The notes beneath the pieces are model-generated. The model had not been told where the DNA came from. It saw only the letters and a program-made list of their open reading frames with translations, and searched no databases. DNA of 64,000 bases from Obelidium mucronatum (Eukaryota > Chytridiomycota > Chytridiomycetes > Chytridiales > Chytriomycetaceae), in the NCBI GenBank assembly GCA_025765595.1, contig JAIVFH010000104.1, positions 1 through 64,000 of the forward strand. Direction: 5' to 3'. The position numbers were made by a program, and so were the translations under genes. Positions 18,501-27,523 of this stretch are shown piece by piece (the first letter of the stretch is position 1; every line of letters begins with the position of its first letter).

Positions 18501-21285
18501 CCTGTACGCAGAAGAAAATCACCGCTCCAATGTAAGACGTTCACAACGGATTGCTAATTTGAAGGCTCGTGAAAGTCCTGGTGCGAGCAGAGATGACAAG
18601 ACTGTGGGGGGCCAAGCTCAAGCGTCAACAAAGAAGAGGCCACAAGTACAAGTCCTAGATACCCCCACGAGTCGCGAGTCGTCCGAGCTTAATCCAGGCG
18701 CGCAATCCGTGGTAAGTGGAATTGAAAATCCCTTACCGCTAGAACCGGCATACTCTCATTCGATCTCAACAGAGACCCTGGCAAGACCAATGGAGATAAT
18801 ACGAGAGCAGCCGCCTGTAATAGCAAGTGATTCAGAAAGCGACAGAGAAGAGAAGCCGACAATGGAAAAGACACCGGTACTCACCAAACAGCCGATAATG
18901 ACGAGATCCAAGACCCGAGAAGCCGAAACCACCAAAGTCACAGCTCCGAACCGTAACGACGAAGCACTGAGTAGACATATGGAGCGAATGGCTTTAGCGA
19001 AAAAGGAGAAGGACAAGTCCAAGAAGCCTGCTGGAAAAATGGCAAAAGAAATTTCAGCACTTGGAAATTTGATGAGTCAAGCAAAGGGACTTACGAGCAC
19101 AACGGATAAAGTCACAGACCCATTGAACACAAAGCAGGCAATGTCGGGAAAATTCGGAGATTGGTCGAAATCTGCAAACGAAGGAGAATATTGGCCGTTA
19201 GAAGACAATAATTGCATTAAAATGGTCCCACGTCCCACCAACGCGAAAGTCATACAGTCAAGAACTACTTACGTCACAAAGAAAGATGGCAGAAAGAAAT
19301 CCAGACTTTGCGTGAGAGGGGACTTGATGGACGAATACGGCGAAACCAGCGCATCGGTAGTCTCGAAGGACACATTATTCATGTTCCTAGTAGACGCAGC
19401 CATTGAGGACGATGAGCTAGTTACGTTCGATATTAGCCAAGCATTTACAACAACACCAGTAAAAGAAGGCGAAGAATTCTACATCACCATTCCGGCAGAC
19501 TACAAGAACCGAGAAGGAAAAAGCACAAGCGGAATGGTCTTTAAAGTGTTTGTTCAGCTATACGGTCGACCTGACGCAATGTTTGAATTTGGGAAATTGT
19601 TAACAACTTACCTTGAGAGAGAGTGCGGATTCAGACAGTCAGCGAAAGACCCGCAGCAGTACATCAAACGCAATGAGAAAGGCGAGCAGCAGCTCGCGAT
19701 GCATGTTGATGATGGATTGATGAGAGGGAAGAAACAAGCTCTTGAAGAGACACTTGAAATTTTAAAGAGAAGATTCCAAATGAAGTTCGAGTGGAACCCG
19801 GAAAAATTCTTGGGCTTGAACCTATGGCGCAATCGAGCCAAGCGTCTCATTTACATCAACCAATACGACTACATCATGGGAATGGCGCAGCAGTTTGGAC
19901 AGATGCCTGTAAGTCGCAAGTATGACATTCCATTTGATAAGGATGTCGACCTCACCTTTGAGGAGGAGGATCCATGCGTCATCGGGACATTACCACTTCA
20001 AGAATTGATTGGATCGCTGCTCCACACTACCATCACAAGAAAGGATACGCTACCGCACATCAACATGATGGCGCGGTTCATGTCAAATGGAAGAAGAAAG
20101 CACTACGAACTCTCGAAGAAAATCTTGTACCACCTGTATCAAACAGCGGACTTAGCACTAACTCTTGGAAAACGCAGTGAGACGATGCTAATGAGTTACC
20201 ACGACGTTAGCTTTGCGAAAGAACACGACTACCGCAGCAGAACAGGAGGAGCTTTCTTCTACTACGGGTCACTAGTCGCAGCAATCAGCAAAGTTCAAAA
20301 ACTCACAACGCTGTCTACAGCCGAAGCCGAATATGTGGGATTGAACGAAGGCGCTGTGATTCAAATGTACCATCGCCAATACCTGAAGTCAATCGGAAAG
20401 AAAGTCGAAGAACCATCAATCTGCTACGAAGACAACGAAGCAGCCATTAGCATGACAAAGGATCAAGCTAGCTACGCACGAACCAAACACATAGCCATAC
20501 GCTACCACTCCACAAAAGGATTCATCAACAGCAAAGATATCGAAGTCAAGTACTGCAACACGAACGACATGGTCGCAGACGCGTTGACGAAGCCGTTGGG
20601 AATCGAAAAGTTCAAGAAGTTTAGAGCGATGATGGGATACAAGTCAGGATTCACCACATCGAGGAGGAGTGAGAAGGAAACCAAGTCTTACAGAACACAA
20701 GTTCTTTTGGGGTGACAATGTAGCGGGAATATTTCATTGTTTATTTATTCTTTATTCATTGTGTTGGAGGTGATGGGGTGGAATTGTCAGTTTGAAAGTT
20801 AGACAGAAACTGACACCACCACCAGGTTCGTAATAAAAAGGAAAGTTAGACAGAAACTGACACCACCACCAGAGAAACAATCTCTTTATTAATTTCAGCC
20901 ACCAACACAACTTTCTCCTCGGCGGCGCTTTCAGCCATTTGATTAGAAGCCATAATCAAATCGCTGCCCACTTCAAGCGCCCAGTCGATCGTGCTTTGAA
21001 CTCCAGCTTTGACCTTAGAGTAATACACAAATCGTTAATTTGTGCTGGGACCCACCGTCGCTTATTCTTCATCTCTCTCTCTTAACTCACGATGAAAACG
21101 CCCTTTGAAGTCACAATGACCACCTCCTTCTGAATCACAGGAACTGGTCGATGAGCAGCTTTAAGGGGGCGGGTTGAAGAGACATTCGACCTTGACGACG
21201 AGCGTGGCTTTGATGACGATGTTCGCGGCTTTGCAGTGTTTAGCGGCGGGCCTTTAGATCGCGAGCGGAGTGCCTGGTCGGGCAT
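12536..21285 (-). CDS. Proline-rich, WH2-like putative actin regulator, split by a retrotransposon
   Basis: Seen: multi-exon minus-strand gene. Exon 1 21091..21285 (ATG); intron 21014..21090; exon 2 interrupted by the element (20898..21013 plus 15281..15355). Without the element and one copy of GCCAC the frame continues through KVVLVAARSGTGLVASEDS. Intron 15213..15280; exon 3 14693..15212; intron 14648..14692. Several small exons at ~13.8-14.65 kb then encode polyproline runs (FH1-like), and the last exon (to 12536) starts with GDFQADLMNALKDPNLRNRLKK, a WH2-like helix, followed by a 380-residue domain I do not recognise. N-terminal residues (VVIVTSKGVFIV...) may form a PH/EVH1-like fold. Inference: cytoskeletal regulator. 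The insertion should inactivate this allele. The FH1-like plus WH2-like reading is moderate; no FH2 domain is visible. Confidence 0.6.
15351..15355. repeat. Target-site duplication GCCAC (left copy)
   Basis: GCCAC immediately precedes the left LTR, and the same five bases follow the right LTR at 20898..20902. A 5-bp duplication is the expected integrase footprint of copia elements. Confidence 0.9.
15356..15583 (+). repeat. Left LTR (228 bp)
   Basis: Starts TGAGAAGG, ends ATTTCA (TG...CA). Identical base for base to 20670..20897. Contains an internal direct repeat (AAAGTTAGACAGAAACTGAC twice). Confidence 0.95.
15610..20715 (+). CDS. Copia gag-pol polyprotein (1701 aa)
   Basis: Seen in order: gag-like alpha-helical region (1-250), Arg/Gly-rich basic stretch, zinc knuckle CGHCGGLGHFAKDC (~327-340), protease with AIDGGSTSTG (~411-420, DGG rather than DSG), pre-integrase HHCC (HNTYGHRK...CIACD), integrase core with D (LSHDSSG), D (IRTDNW) and E (DAENRM), an acidic linker, reverse transcriptase with FDISQAF and MHVDDGLM (HVDD in place of the usual YVDD), and RNase H with D, E, D, D (YHDVSF, TAEAEYVG, YEDNEA, MVADALTK). 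The reading frame runs 46 bp into the right LTR, so the last ~15 residues and the stop codon are LTR-encoded. Gag and Pol are one frame with no programmed shift. All expected catalytic acids are present. Confidence 0.96.
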   Translation: MAAKQNNDRTDRLIEVLKIGGTTHLSISTTVVELEDWIYETENACLASDSKIKAVECMRGTLKAPVEIVAKADNSNKEAVEKYLKEKEKWEEYDSDALLVLRRRVDKTMRHYTQQIGKSSHVIFSEMIVAIRGATETTPEKLDIAMKNYKQTDPNGVTHPIEVYIKEKTDRIKSYNDVAKLNKKPEYNDQQKVDFINLGLEAKIFMDVKMKFADAATDASVTLEGYLRYLRKYNSMRLDGKPDVPVKLSATSTNAKEKKDGQVKDNANDQETPRAQMANGRGRGRSRGGRGGRGRGNQQNNGSRQNNQNENGNQKNDYQRPSIEDRICGHCGGLGHFAKDCTKTCPRQYGRCINQSCPKSKQQQSGGNQQRPTSHTQISQPASYNSNDAENWGRTYLAASNNGKKERTLTQAAIDGGSTSTGFIHTKWFLEETIDSSRKVDTQAIGGNMITSGGKGVGVFRLHNTKSNKYVVVTIPDANFQPKYAENVIAEDSFKSSELMDIGQPTKRENAEQPKQIYYKDELFVEVFASPNKLYYAYITPASEDEKEEVRQSLKTKAYYGPKNKSVKKLQRSWIHNTYGHRKGESEKQLWRTLEAQGYTIVNDSEECIACDMAKMVPLRHPDRSKDDRKDELPGQKLSHDSSGKMRVPARGCNGGRYRSIIVDSASGLTDLRITRNQGAEQRAHIRETVKRIDRFFGTKRVLEIRTDNWKGTIGNEQQEFNTEEGLTDTQSPPYYHRGNPDAENRMKTNELGAMAIMLKGNVELEWWGMASIFENYCHQYIRPYLPRDGDESKSPYEIFYSQDLPNLDHLKVPFCDVIYYMPPETRKKFKPHGARGMFIGYDKKRASYYIYTAKGRIVSTRDVKFFQNSFTYGRKDATTGTAPTENEIREYYKEMDLMFGEAREEHEPINIPRGTGTQEEIQIDEIDSMTHEDEEEQSEEEPDLVESDSDDDEQINNQAAIIHLYAEENHRSNVRRSQRIANLKARESPGASRDDKTVGGQAQASTKKRPQVQVLDTPTSRESSELNPGAQSVVSGIENPLPLEPAYSHSISTETLARPMEIIREQPPVIASDSESDREEKPTMEKTPVLTKQPIMTRSKTREAETTKVTAPNRNDEALSRHMERMALAKKEKDKSKKPAGKMAKEISALGNLMSQAKGLTSTTDKVTDPLNTKQAMSGKFGDWSKSANEGEYWPLEDNNCIKMVPRPTNAKVIQSRTTYVTKKDGRKKSRLCVRGDLMDEYGETSASVVSKDTLFMFLVDAAIEDDELVTFDISQAFTTTPVKEGEEFYITIPADYKNREGKSTSGMVFKVFVQLYGRPDAMFEFGKLLTTYLERECGFRQSAKDPQQYIKRNEKGEQQLAMHVDDGLMRGKKQALEETLEILKRRFQMKFEWNPEKFLGLNLWRNRAKRLIYINQYDYIMGMAQQFGQMPVSRKYDIPFDKDVDLTFEEEDPCVIGTLPLQELIGSLLHTTITRKDTLPHINMMARFMSNGRRKHYELSKKILYHLYQTADLALTLGKRSETMLMSYHDVSFAKEHDYRSRTGGAFFYYGSLVAAISKVQKLTTLSTAEAEYVGLNEGAVIQMYHRQYLKSIGKKVEEPSICYEDNEAAISMTKDQASYARTKHIAIRYHSTKGFINSKDIEVKYCNTNDMVADALTKPLGIEKFKKFRAMMGYKSGFTTSRRSEKETKSYRTQVLLG
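20670..20897 (+). repeat. Right LTR (228 bp)
   Basis: Identical to 15356..15583; preceded by a purine-rich tract and followed by the second GCCAC (20898..20902). The gag-pol stop codon lies inside it at 20713..20715. Confidence 0.95.
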
Positions 21286-21334
21286 CGCTCAAAGTCTTTG
21301 TTTTTGAATGTTTACGCAAGACCAAATAAATTAA

Positions 21335-23048
21335 ATGGACCCCTCCCGCCCCGCCGCCGCCGCGCTTCTTCTCCTCGCCGCGTCGCTTTTTCTGCTTGGC
21401 TTCGCCGTGCAGCCGCCGCGCCTGCGCCAGCCCGCCCACTCGCTGCCGCTGTGCCCAGGCGGCCAAGTCCGCAACGGCTCCGAGTTAAGCTGCGCGCTGC
21501 GGCTGGACGCAGTGGCCGTTGTGCTTGCTGCGCCAACAACAGAGATCGGATCGGCGCACGGCTTCAGGGTCCAGCCACTGTCCGTCGCCAACGATCCTGT
21601 CGCAGTGGGTCTGGCGAACAGGCCGTCGTTTGTTGCTATTTTGGAACATGAAGCCAACCTGGAGCGCATGTTTCTCTATCCCACCACAGTTTACGGGAAT
21701 GGCTCTTCGCAGGTTTAAGTAGATTCACACTGTATTATTGCGGTACTTAAGCTCAGATCTGTCCCTGATGCAAATAGTTTTCGTTTACTCTATTCGCTGC
21801 TGGCGTATTCCAAGTCTCAATTCTAGTCGAAGGGGCCATAGACTTGAATTGGCCATATACTATACCGTGGTCAGGCAGCACGTTTCGAAATCTGACTGGA
21901 TTCAAAAATGATACAATCAGTTTTGCGCCGGCCATGAAATTGGTGCATCGATTCAACCTCACAGTTGTCCCCTCCCTCGCTTTTCAAAACACATCGCAAG
22001 CAATTGATCAATACACCGAGAATCTTCCACCTTGCGAGCTGAAGCACTTTTCGGATTTTCAAACCAGCAGTCGCTGGATATCAACTGAACTGTTTTCACA
22101 TGAACTGCAATCCCAAATCAAACCCTTGTCCAAAGACCATGCACGACTATTCTTTCTTCCACATAATTGCAAGCTCTTGATCTATTCCTCTGAAAAGGCG
22201 AGGGAATGTCTGGCTGGAAAGAAACTCACGTTTTTGGGCGACTCTACCATGAGAGAGATATTCAACCACTTTGTCGACTATGCCAGAATTCAAAAGACTG
22301 AAAATGATGCAAGGATACATCCAACAGATTCGTGTAATCGAGAACGTGTTTACGATCAAGATCCAATTGGAGCATCGTTGAATTTGATTTGGACGCCAAA
22401 CATTAATCCATGTCATAATGCTGGTCCTGGATTGGTATCGCTGCTGGTTCCAGGGTATTTGGAGCGATTGCGCTTCAAGTTGGGATACAATTACAAGGAA
22501 TTACCCCATCACAATACAGGAAATGATTCAAATTTCATGGAAACAGCTCGAAACGAGAGTGGAGCATATAGAAAATCTGACTTTGCTTTCATCAACGGTG
22601 GGCTCCATGATATTGGAGGAATGAAGAACGAGGACAATGAAGATGGTTTGGACTATCGAATCGACGAGTTTCCACATTATTTGGCGACAATGCTGGACGA
22701 AATGAAAGCGAGTTGAGTCGATTTTTTTTTTATTGTTTGTTTGACTACTTTTTTTTTTTCAATTAACATCTGTTTACAGACGCCAATCACGTAACGTACA
22801 TGACCGTCAATCCCAAGTTAACATACTCGTACTTTTTTCTGCGAAGCATGAGCACGGTCGGGAGAGAGTTATCAACATCCCGTGGAATTCCTGTCTTGGA
22901 TTACAACGGCATCCAAAACCACCGCCTGAATGGCAATGGGAAACCATTCTCAGGAGATATTTTCCATACAACAGAAAATGGCCCATGGGTTCATGTATCA
23001 ACGCAACTGTTGTTGAACTCGGTGTGTCCGCAAATCAATCCAAAATAA
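21335..23048 (+). CDS. SGNH/PC-esterase-like type II membrane protein
   Basis: Seen: exons 21335..21712, 21778..22711 and 22780..23048 with introns of 65 and 68 nt, phases consistent. The N-terminus has a short cytosolic start and a strong hydrophobic segment (ALLLLAASLFLLGFAV, ~9-25), so type II anchor or signal. Residues ~280-310 contain KKLTFLGDSTMREIFNHF, the GDS block of the PC-esterase/NXPE/TBL group. The last exon has DIFHTTENGPWVH, matching the DxxH block. Known role of the group: O-acetyl transfer or hydrolysis on glycans in the secretory pathway. Inference: wall or glycoprotein glycan modification. The start of exon 1 is very GC-rich. A 236-bp piece of exon 2 (22171..22406) is copied, inverted, into the neighbouring gene. 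It starts only 49 bp from the divergent proline-rich gene. Confidence 0.78.
22171..22406 (+). repeat. Source copy of a 236-bp inverted duplication
   Basis: Exon 2 segment of the esterase-like gene (GDS motif region). The other copy is 23899..24134 on the opposite strand with about five mismatches, roughly 98% identity. Confidence 0.9.
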
Positions 23049-23268
23049 CTATGTTGGTGGCCCGTATCATAACTATTTAAAATCAATCCCATGTATCAAT
23101 AATAAAATATGTGAAAAGGTTTTTTTCATGCAAAGCTTTCTCTATTCATCCAACTCTATACCAAAGGGTGTTGTTGCTGTGAGGGCAAGTGTTGATTTGT
23201 GGCAGGTTTGATAGCATGTCAGATAAATTGAGTTTATTGCGTGTGCGTTTTTAATGTATTCAACCAAT

Positions 23269-24704
23269 CTATTCAACGAAAGTCATCTCACTAGTTTGCT
23301 TTTCATAACGTCCCTTCTTTTCTTGTAAAGCAATTTCATCTTCGATTCTTGCAGCAACATCTGCTGGAACCACTCGAATCAAGGAATAGATTGGCAGCCC
23401 TGCGTCATCAAAACCCGACACATACGATGGCTTTGGTTGTCCCTGCAGGCGAGCAGACTGTCTTTGGGCCTTCTCTGGCGTGTCGAAATACTTTGGTTTG
23501 CTGATTGTCTTTTTCGGCGTTTCCTTTATTTCAGACAATTCCTGAAGTGTGATGGATTTCATAGATTCTTCCAAAGAAACTCGTTGTGACAACAAGCAAA
23601 TGACAATGGCTTTGAGAAATGTTGTTCCCATTGGCTGAACCAGACTGGAGTTGACATGAGGCGTATGGTCGGGGTTGTCGTCATACGGAAATGTCAGCAC
23701 AGCATTACGGTCACTGTTTTCAACAAATAATTTCCACTGCTTTTGGGTGAAGAGGAAGGTAGGACAGTTGAATGCGTAAAGAGCTGACAAAACATGAATG
23801 CCTCTTGAGCTGTGATACAACATTTCACCAGGAGGAAATGTGCAATGGGTCCCTACTTCAGAGGCTATCACGTCGTAACTGTACCTTGCCAGGATTCCTT
23901 AATGTTTGGCGTCCAAATCAAATTCAACGATGCTCCAATTGGATCTTGATCGTAAACACGTTCTTGATTACATGAATCTGTTGGATGTATCCTTGCATCG
24001 TTTTCAGTCTTTTGAATTCTGGCATAGTCGACAAAGTGGTTGAATATCTCTCTCATGGTAGAGTCGCCCAGAAACGTGAGTTTCTTTCCAGCCAGACATT
24101 TCCTCGCCTTTTCAGAGGAATAGATCAAGAGCTTGGTTTCAGAGCGAGGCACAAAATCAACTTCAATACCTTTGCTGCTGGCGATGGTGCATACAAGCCC
24201 AATAAACATAGACCGAATAGTAGCTTCTGCTGTGTCATCGGGCAAATCACGGAAACGATTCAACAGGCGGATGATAAAGCCATCTCCTACAACTTGATTG
24301 TAGCGCTCTTCCCAGTTGTCAGGAGTGTCCAATAGAGCTGCGAGTTCATCCAAAGCACCAACATTTTTGATGTTTCTGTAAATGTGCGGGTTGAGGAGTC
24401 TGTGCGACAAGTTAAATGCTGTTGGCTTTCTGATCAAAATAACGCCCGTGCCTTCGGTGGTTTGCCGCGGCTGAGCCTCCAATATCCAATCAGATGAGTT
24501 TTCTCCAGAAGGTGCAATGATTTGCTGATCCATGTACTGCTGGCTTTGCTGGAGCCTAGCCAAAATGGACTGCTGTTCCTCCTCATCATCAGTATCCTCT
24601 TTGATTTGCGCTTCTTCCTCTGATTCCGTGTCTGAAGCGGCATAATTTTTTTGATAGGTTCTAATGATATGAGCATCTGGAAGTGATGGCGAGATGTCGG
24701 CCAT
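23269..24704 (-). pseudogene. Hypothetical gene broken by inserted fragment of the esterase gene
   Basis: Seen: ATG at 24704 (an upstream TTG is ignored); acidic N-terminus (SDTESEEE, DTDDEEE), then a domain I do not recognise (LLNPHIYRNIKNVGALDELAALLD...). After FVPRSET the frame enters an antisense copy of the esterase exon (23899..24134), then stops at TGA 23868..23870. Deleting exactly those 236 bp rejoins the host as RSET-GILARYSYDVIASEVGTHC and the frame runs to 23269. The insertion is 236 bp (not a multiple of 3), so it destroys the frame, and it lacks GT at its start, so it cannot be spliced out as an intron. The apparent 279-residue chimera is therefore a damaged gene rather than a new esterase. 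Host function unknown. Confidence 0.72.
23899..24134 (-). repeat. Inserted inverted copy of esterase exon
   Basis: Reverse complement matches 22171..22406 end to end (AAGCTCTTG ... ACATTAA). No target-site duplication or terminal repeat is visible at its edges. Confidence 0.9.
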
Positions 24705-25209
24705 CAAATGACATTCTTATTATATTATTCAATTAAAGGGTTTCAAAGTTACAAAAAAATGCATTTCTTTTGTTTATTTTTTTCTTTTTCTCAAAAAAGC
24801 ATTGACTGAGATGCTTTTTTCTCTCGTTTTTTTCTTACTGTCATTTTTTAAGGCCAAAGGGTTGTGCCCTCAATCCTCAAGCTGCAACTAAGATTACAGT
24901 TGTAGCTGCAAAACGTTTAAACCATACGCAAAGCTCAAAACTCCTGCTCAATAAAACGCAATTGTTTCCTGACTGGAAATTCCAGCCAAATTCAAACCTA
25001 TTACTGGTTCTTCCGCTTTAAATGGTACTTATGTTTCAGGAGCCAAGTTGATGAAAGGTAGGGCATTGGTAGGGCATGGGCAGTCCATGAAAAGCTGGGG
25101 ATAATCTTTAAACCCCGATTTTTTTAAAGAGTTTTGACATCGAAGAAACAGCTTGTTTTGTTTGAAAAAATTGTAACTTTGAAACCCCCAATGATATTAA
25201 TAAAAAATA
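24705..25209. other. Intergenic, 505 bp
   Basis: AT-rich divergent spacer between the broken minus-strand gene and kanadaptin. Long T and A runs; no ORF, RNA gene or repeat recognised. Confidence 0.5.
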
Positions 25210-27319
25210 ATGAGTAGTTTTGTTCTTCCTTCAGTTCCTGCTTCAAAACTGAAGAGCGAAGTCCCAATTCACCAAGAAGCAACAATAACGACGCCGAATG
25301 TACCAAATACAACTGATAAAGAATCTCAAAGCCGTGAGGAACCGCCCCCACCACCACCACTCAACTACGACGAACCATTGTGGTCATCCCTTTGTCCAAC
25401 AGACAATCCATTCTGGTTCGAAATCGTTAAAAGCGGCTCAATCGTTGATAAAATCAAGGTTCGAAAGGCAGTGACAGTCGTTGGTTAGTGTTTTTTTGCC
25501 CCCCCTGTAACAACTTGCAATTCAAAACTAACAGACCAACACAACAGGCAGACTCCCCACCTGCGAAATTTCACTCGAACACGCATCTGTTTCTCGCCAA
25601 CACGCGGTTTTCCAATCCTCAGAAACACAGCTCTTCATTTATGACCTTGGCTCTGCGCACGGCACATTTCTTAATAAATCGGCGATCCCACCGAGGAAGC
25701 ACGTGTCTGTGAAAAACGGGGATATGATCAAGTTTGGACAGAGCACGCGAGTGTTTGTTGTTATGGGTGGGCCGCCGGCGGTATCCGGAGGAGGAGGAAG
25801 TGGAGGAACAAGACATTAAAACAAAGTCGCTATTCGCCTTCAAAAAGAAGCAAGAGTCGAAAAAGCCAGAAACTGCTGAAAAGGAGGAACATGAAGTCTC
25901 CTGGGGATTCGCGGAAGATGCATCCAACGATGAAGACCACTCTGGACGCGGTCGTATGACTGCCAACGGCGATGATGATGACGAGGCATTTGATCTCGCG
26001 GGATCTGCACCGGATCCAGATGCTTATTATTACAGTGATTCCAAAAAAGCGCTGCGAACGTGGTGTGACAGCAGAAACATGGAAATGGTTTTCTCGTTTG
26101 ATGAAATTGGGCCGGGACACAGCAAGATATATATAGCAACGATTAATTTGAATTTGGAGGGTGGGTATACCGTGACAGGAACTGGAAGGGGGTCTCGACG
26201 GAAGGAAGCAGAGAAGGTCTTGTTTTTTTTTCTCTGGACGTTATAAACTAGTATCCACTGACTTTTTTTTTCTTCTTTTTGGGGTGTAGGAAGCCGCTTT
26301 GGATGCTTGTGTGAAACTCGACAAGCGGAACATTCTCCGTTCAACGAGTTCGGCAAACAAAGCGGATATTAAACGGAAAGCTGCGCGCCATGAAGACGAC
26401 GAGGACTCATTCTTTGATCGGACAGGTAACCTTTTTCTTTCATTGTAAAACGGTACATATTGATTTGTATTCCATTATTTATTTTTTTAACTAGAACGTC
26501 CAAAAAAGCCAAAACTGCAATCCAACACGTCCGAAACATTCGAATCATTAACCCTCAAACTCTCTGAAAAAACTGCAGAAATCTCCGCTGTCGACGCAGA
26601 AATCTTATCCCTCGATTCCGAATCCTCAAAAAGCACTCAAAACAGCAACACCAACAACGGAGAAGAAGTTGATGAACTGGATCAACTCTTGACTGGCCTT
26701 GACAACTCTACAAAACTGAAGCAAAAGAGAATTCTGACAGAGAAGCGCCGGATCCTGGTACAAGAGAGCACGCGGCTGTCGAAAATGGTCCAAGTCGCTA
26801 AACCTCATGATGTGACTCTGACGTCTGCGAAACAACCTACTCTTACAGCCACTGCGAAGCCTGTTTCAGAGACTGCACCCGCGACTGAATCCATCCCTTC
26901 TGAATCGAATTCCTCAATAGCACCACCTATCTCATCTGCTTCCCATCAACCGTCTCAGCAAAGTCCTCAACAAAGTCCCGAAACCTCATCCAAGACCACC
27001 TCTCTCGGTGCATCTTCAGAAGCGCCTAAATCTCCATCGAAAGGAGACTCGACGATTCCAAAGAAACGAAAAGTGACTTTCGAAGACGACGACGACGACG
27101 ACGACGCGGCGGAATCAAGTCTCCCGAAAGCTAGAGCAACAACCAGAATCCAACAAACAGCAACCAGGCCGTGGTCATCGTCGGAGACAGTTTATGGTCA
27201 TGACAAGACAACAAGTGAATGAGCATGAAAACGTTGAGAAGGAAGACTATGTGGATGCTGTTGTGCATGGAGGGAGTGGGATAGTGGATAAGGAGGAAGT
27301 GAATCGTTATGGGTACTGA
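25210..27319 (+). CDS. Kanadaptin-like FHA-domain protein (SLC4A1AP homologue)
   Basis: Seen: exon 1 25210..25483 with a PPPPPP stretch; intron 25484..25547; exon 2 with an FHA domain (ASVSRQHAVF, YDLGSAHGTFLNK, IPPRKHVSVKNGD..KFG). Next come HEVSWGFAED, then a dsRBD-like segment (KKALRTWCDSRNMEMVFSFDE...GSRRKEAEKEAALDAC) crossing an intron at ~26217-26290. Further exons carry the FFDRTE and KRKVTFEDD blocks and a terminal NRYGY like the KYGY of kanadaptins. Two frame changes need an indel or short intron: after VMGGPP near 25790 (a 46-nt GT-AG segment would also work) and near 27120 in the GAC/GCG repeat. Known role: nuclear FHA protein of uncertain function, linked to splicing complexes. 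End set at TGA 27317..27319. Confidence 0.8.
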
Positions 27320-27523
27320 AGGTTTCTTTAGTTTTGTTTGTTGTTGTGTGATTTTAAATTGGGAAAATGTCAGAAATGTCAATTGGATGAATAGATTGAA
27401 TAATCAGAATTCTCTTTTCGATTTATTTCTCTCTAAAAAGGGTTTATGTGTGTGTGTGACTGCGAATATGAACAAGAAATAAGCAAAAGATAACTGAAGG
27501 CCCAGTGGGGTGTGAAGCGGTTT

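Larger units (their letters stand above)
15356..20897 (+). mobile_element. Complete Ty1/copia LTR retrotransposon
   Basis: Seen: 5542-bp element with two identical 228-bp LTRs (TG...CA), a 5-bp target duplication GCCAC, one uninterrupted gag-pol ORF of 1701 codons and a purine tract (GAGGAGGAG, 20661..20669) abutting the right LTR. Domain order protease-integrase-RT-RNase H defines copia. The primer site directly after the left LTR (from 15584) is not a plain initiator-Met complement, so half-tRNA priming from another tRNA is possible. Identical LTRs and intact catalytic residues mean very recent insertion and likely autonomy. It sits antisense inside exon 2 of the proline-rich gene. Confidence 0.96.

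Noticed and set aside
23868..24704. New esterase-domain protein
   Set aside because: The esterase part is an antisense-oriented copy of the neighbouring exon; deleting it restores the host frame exactly.
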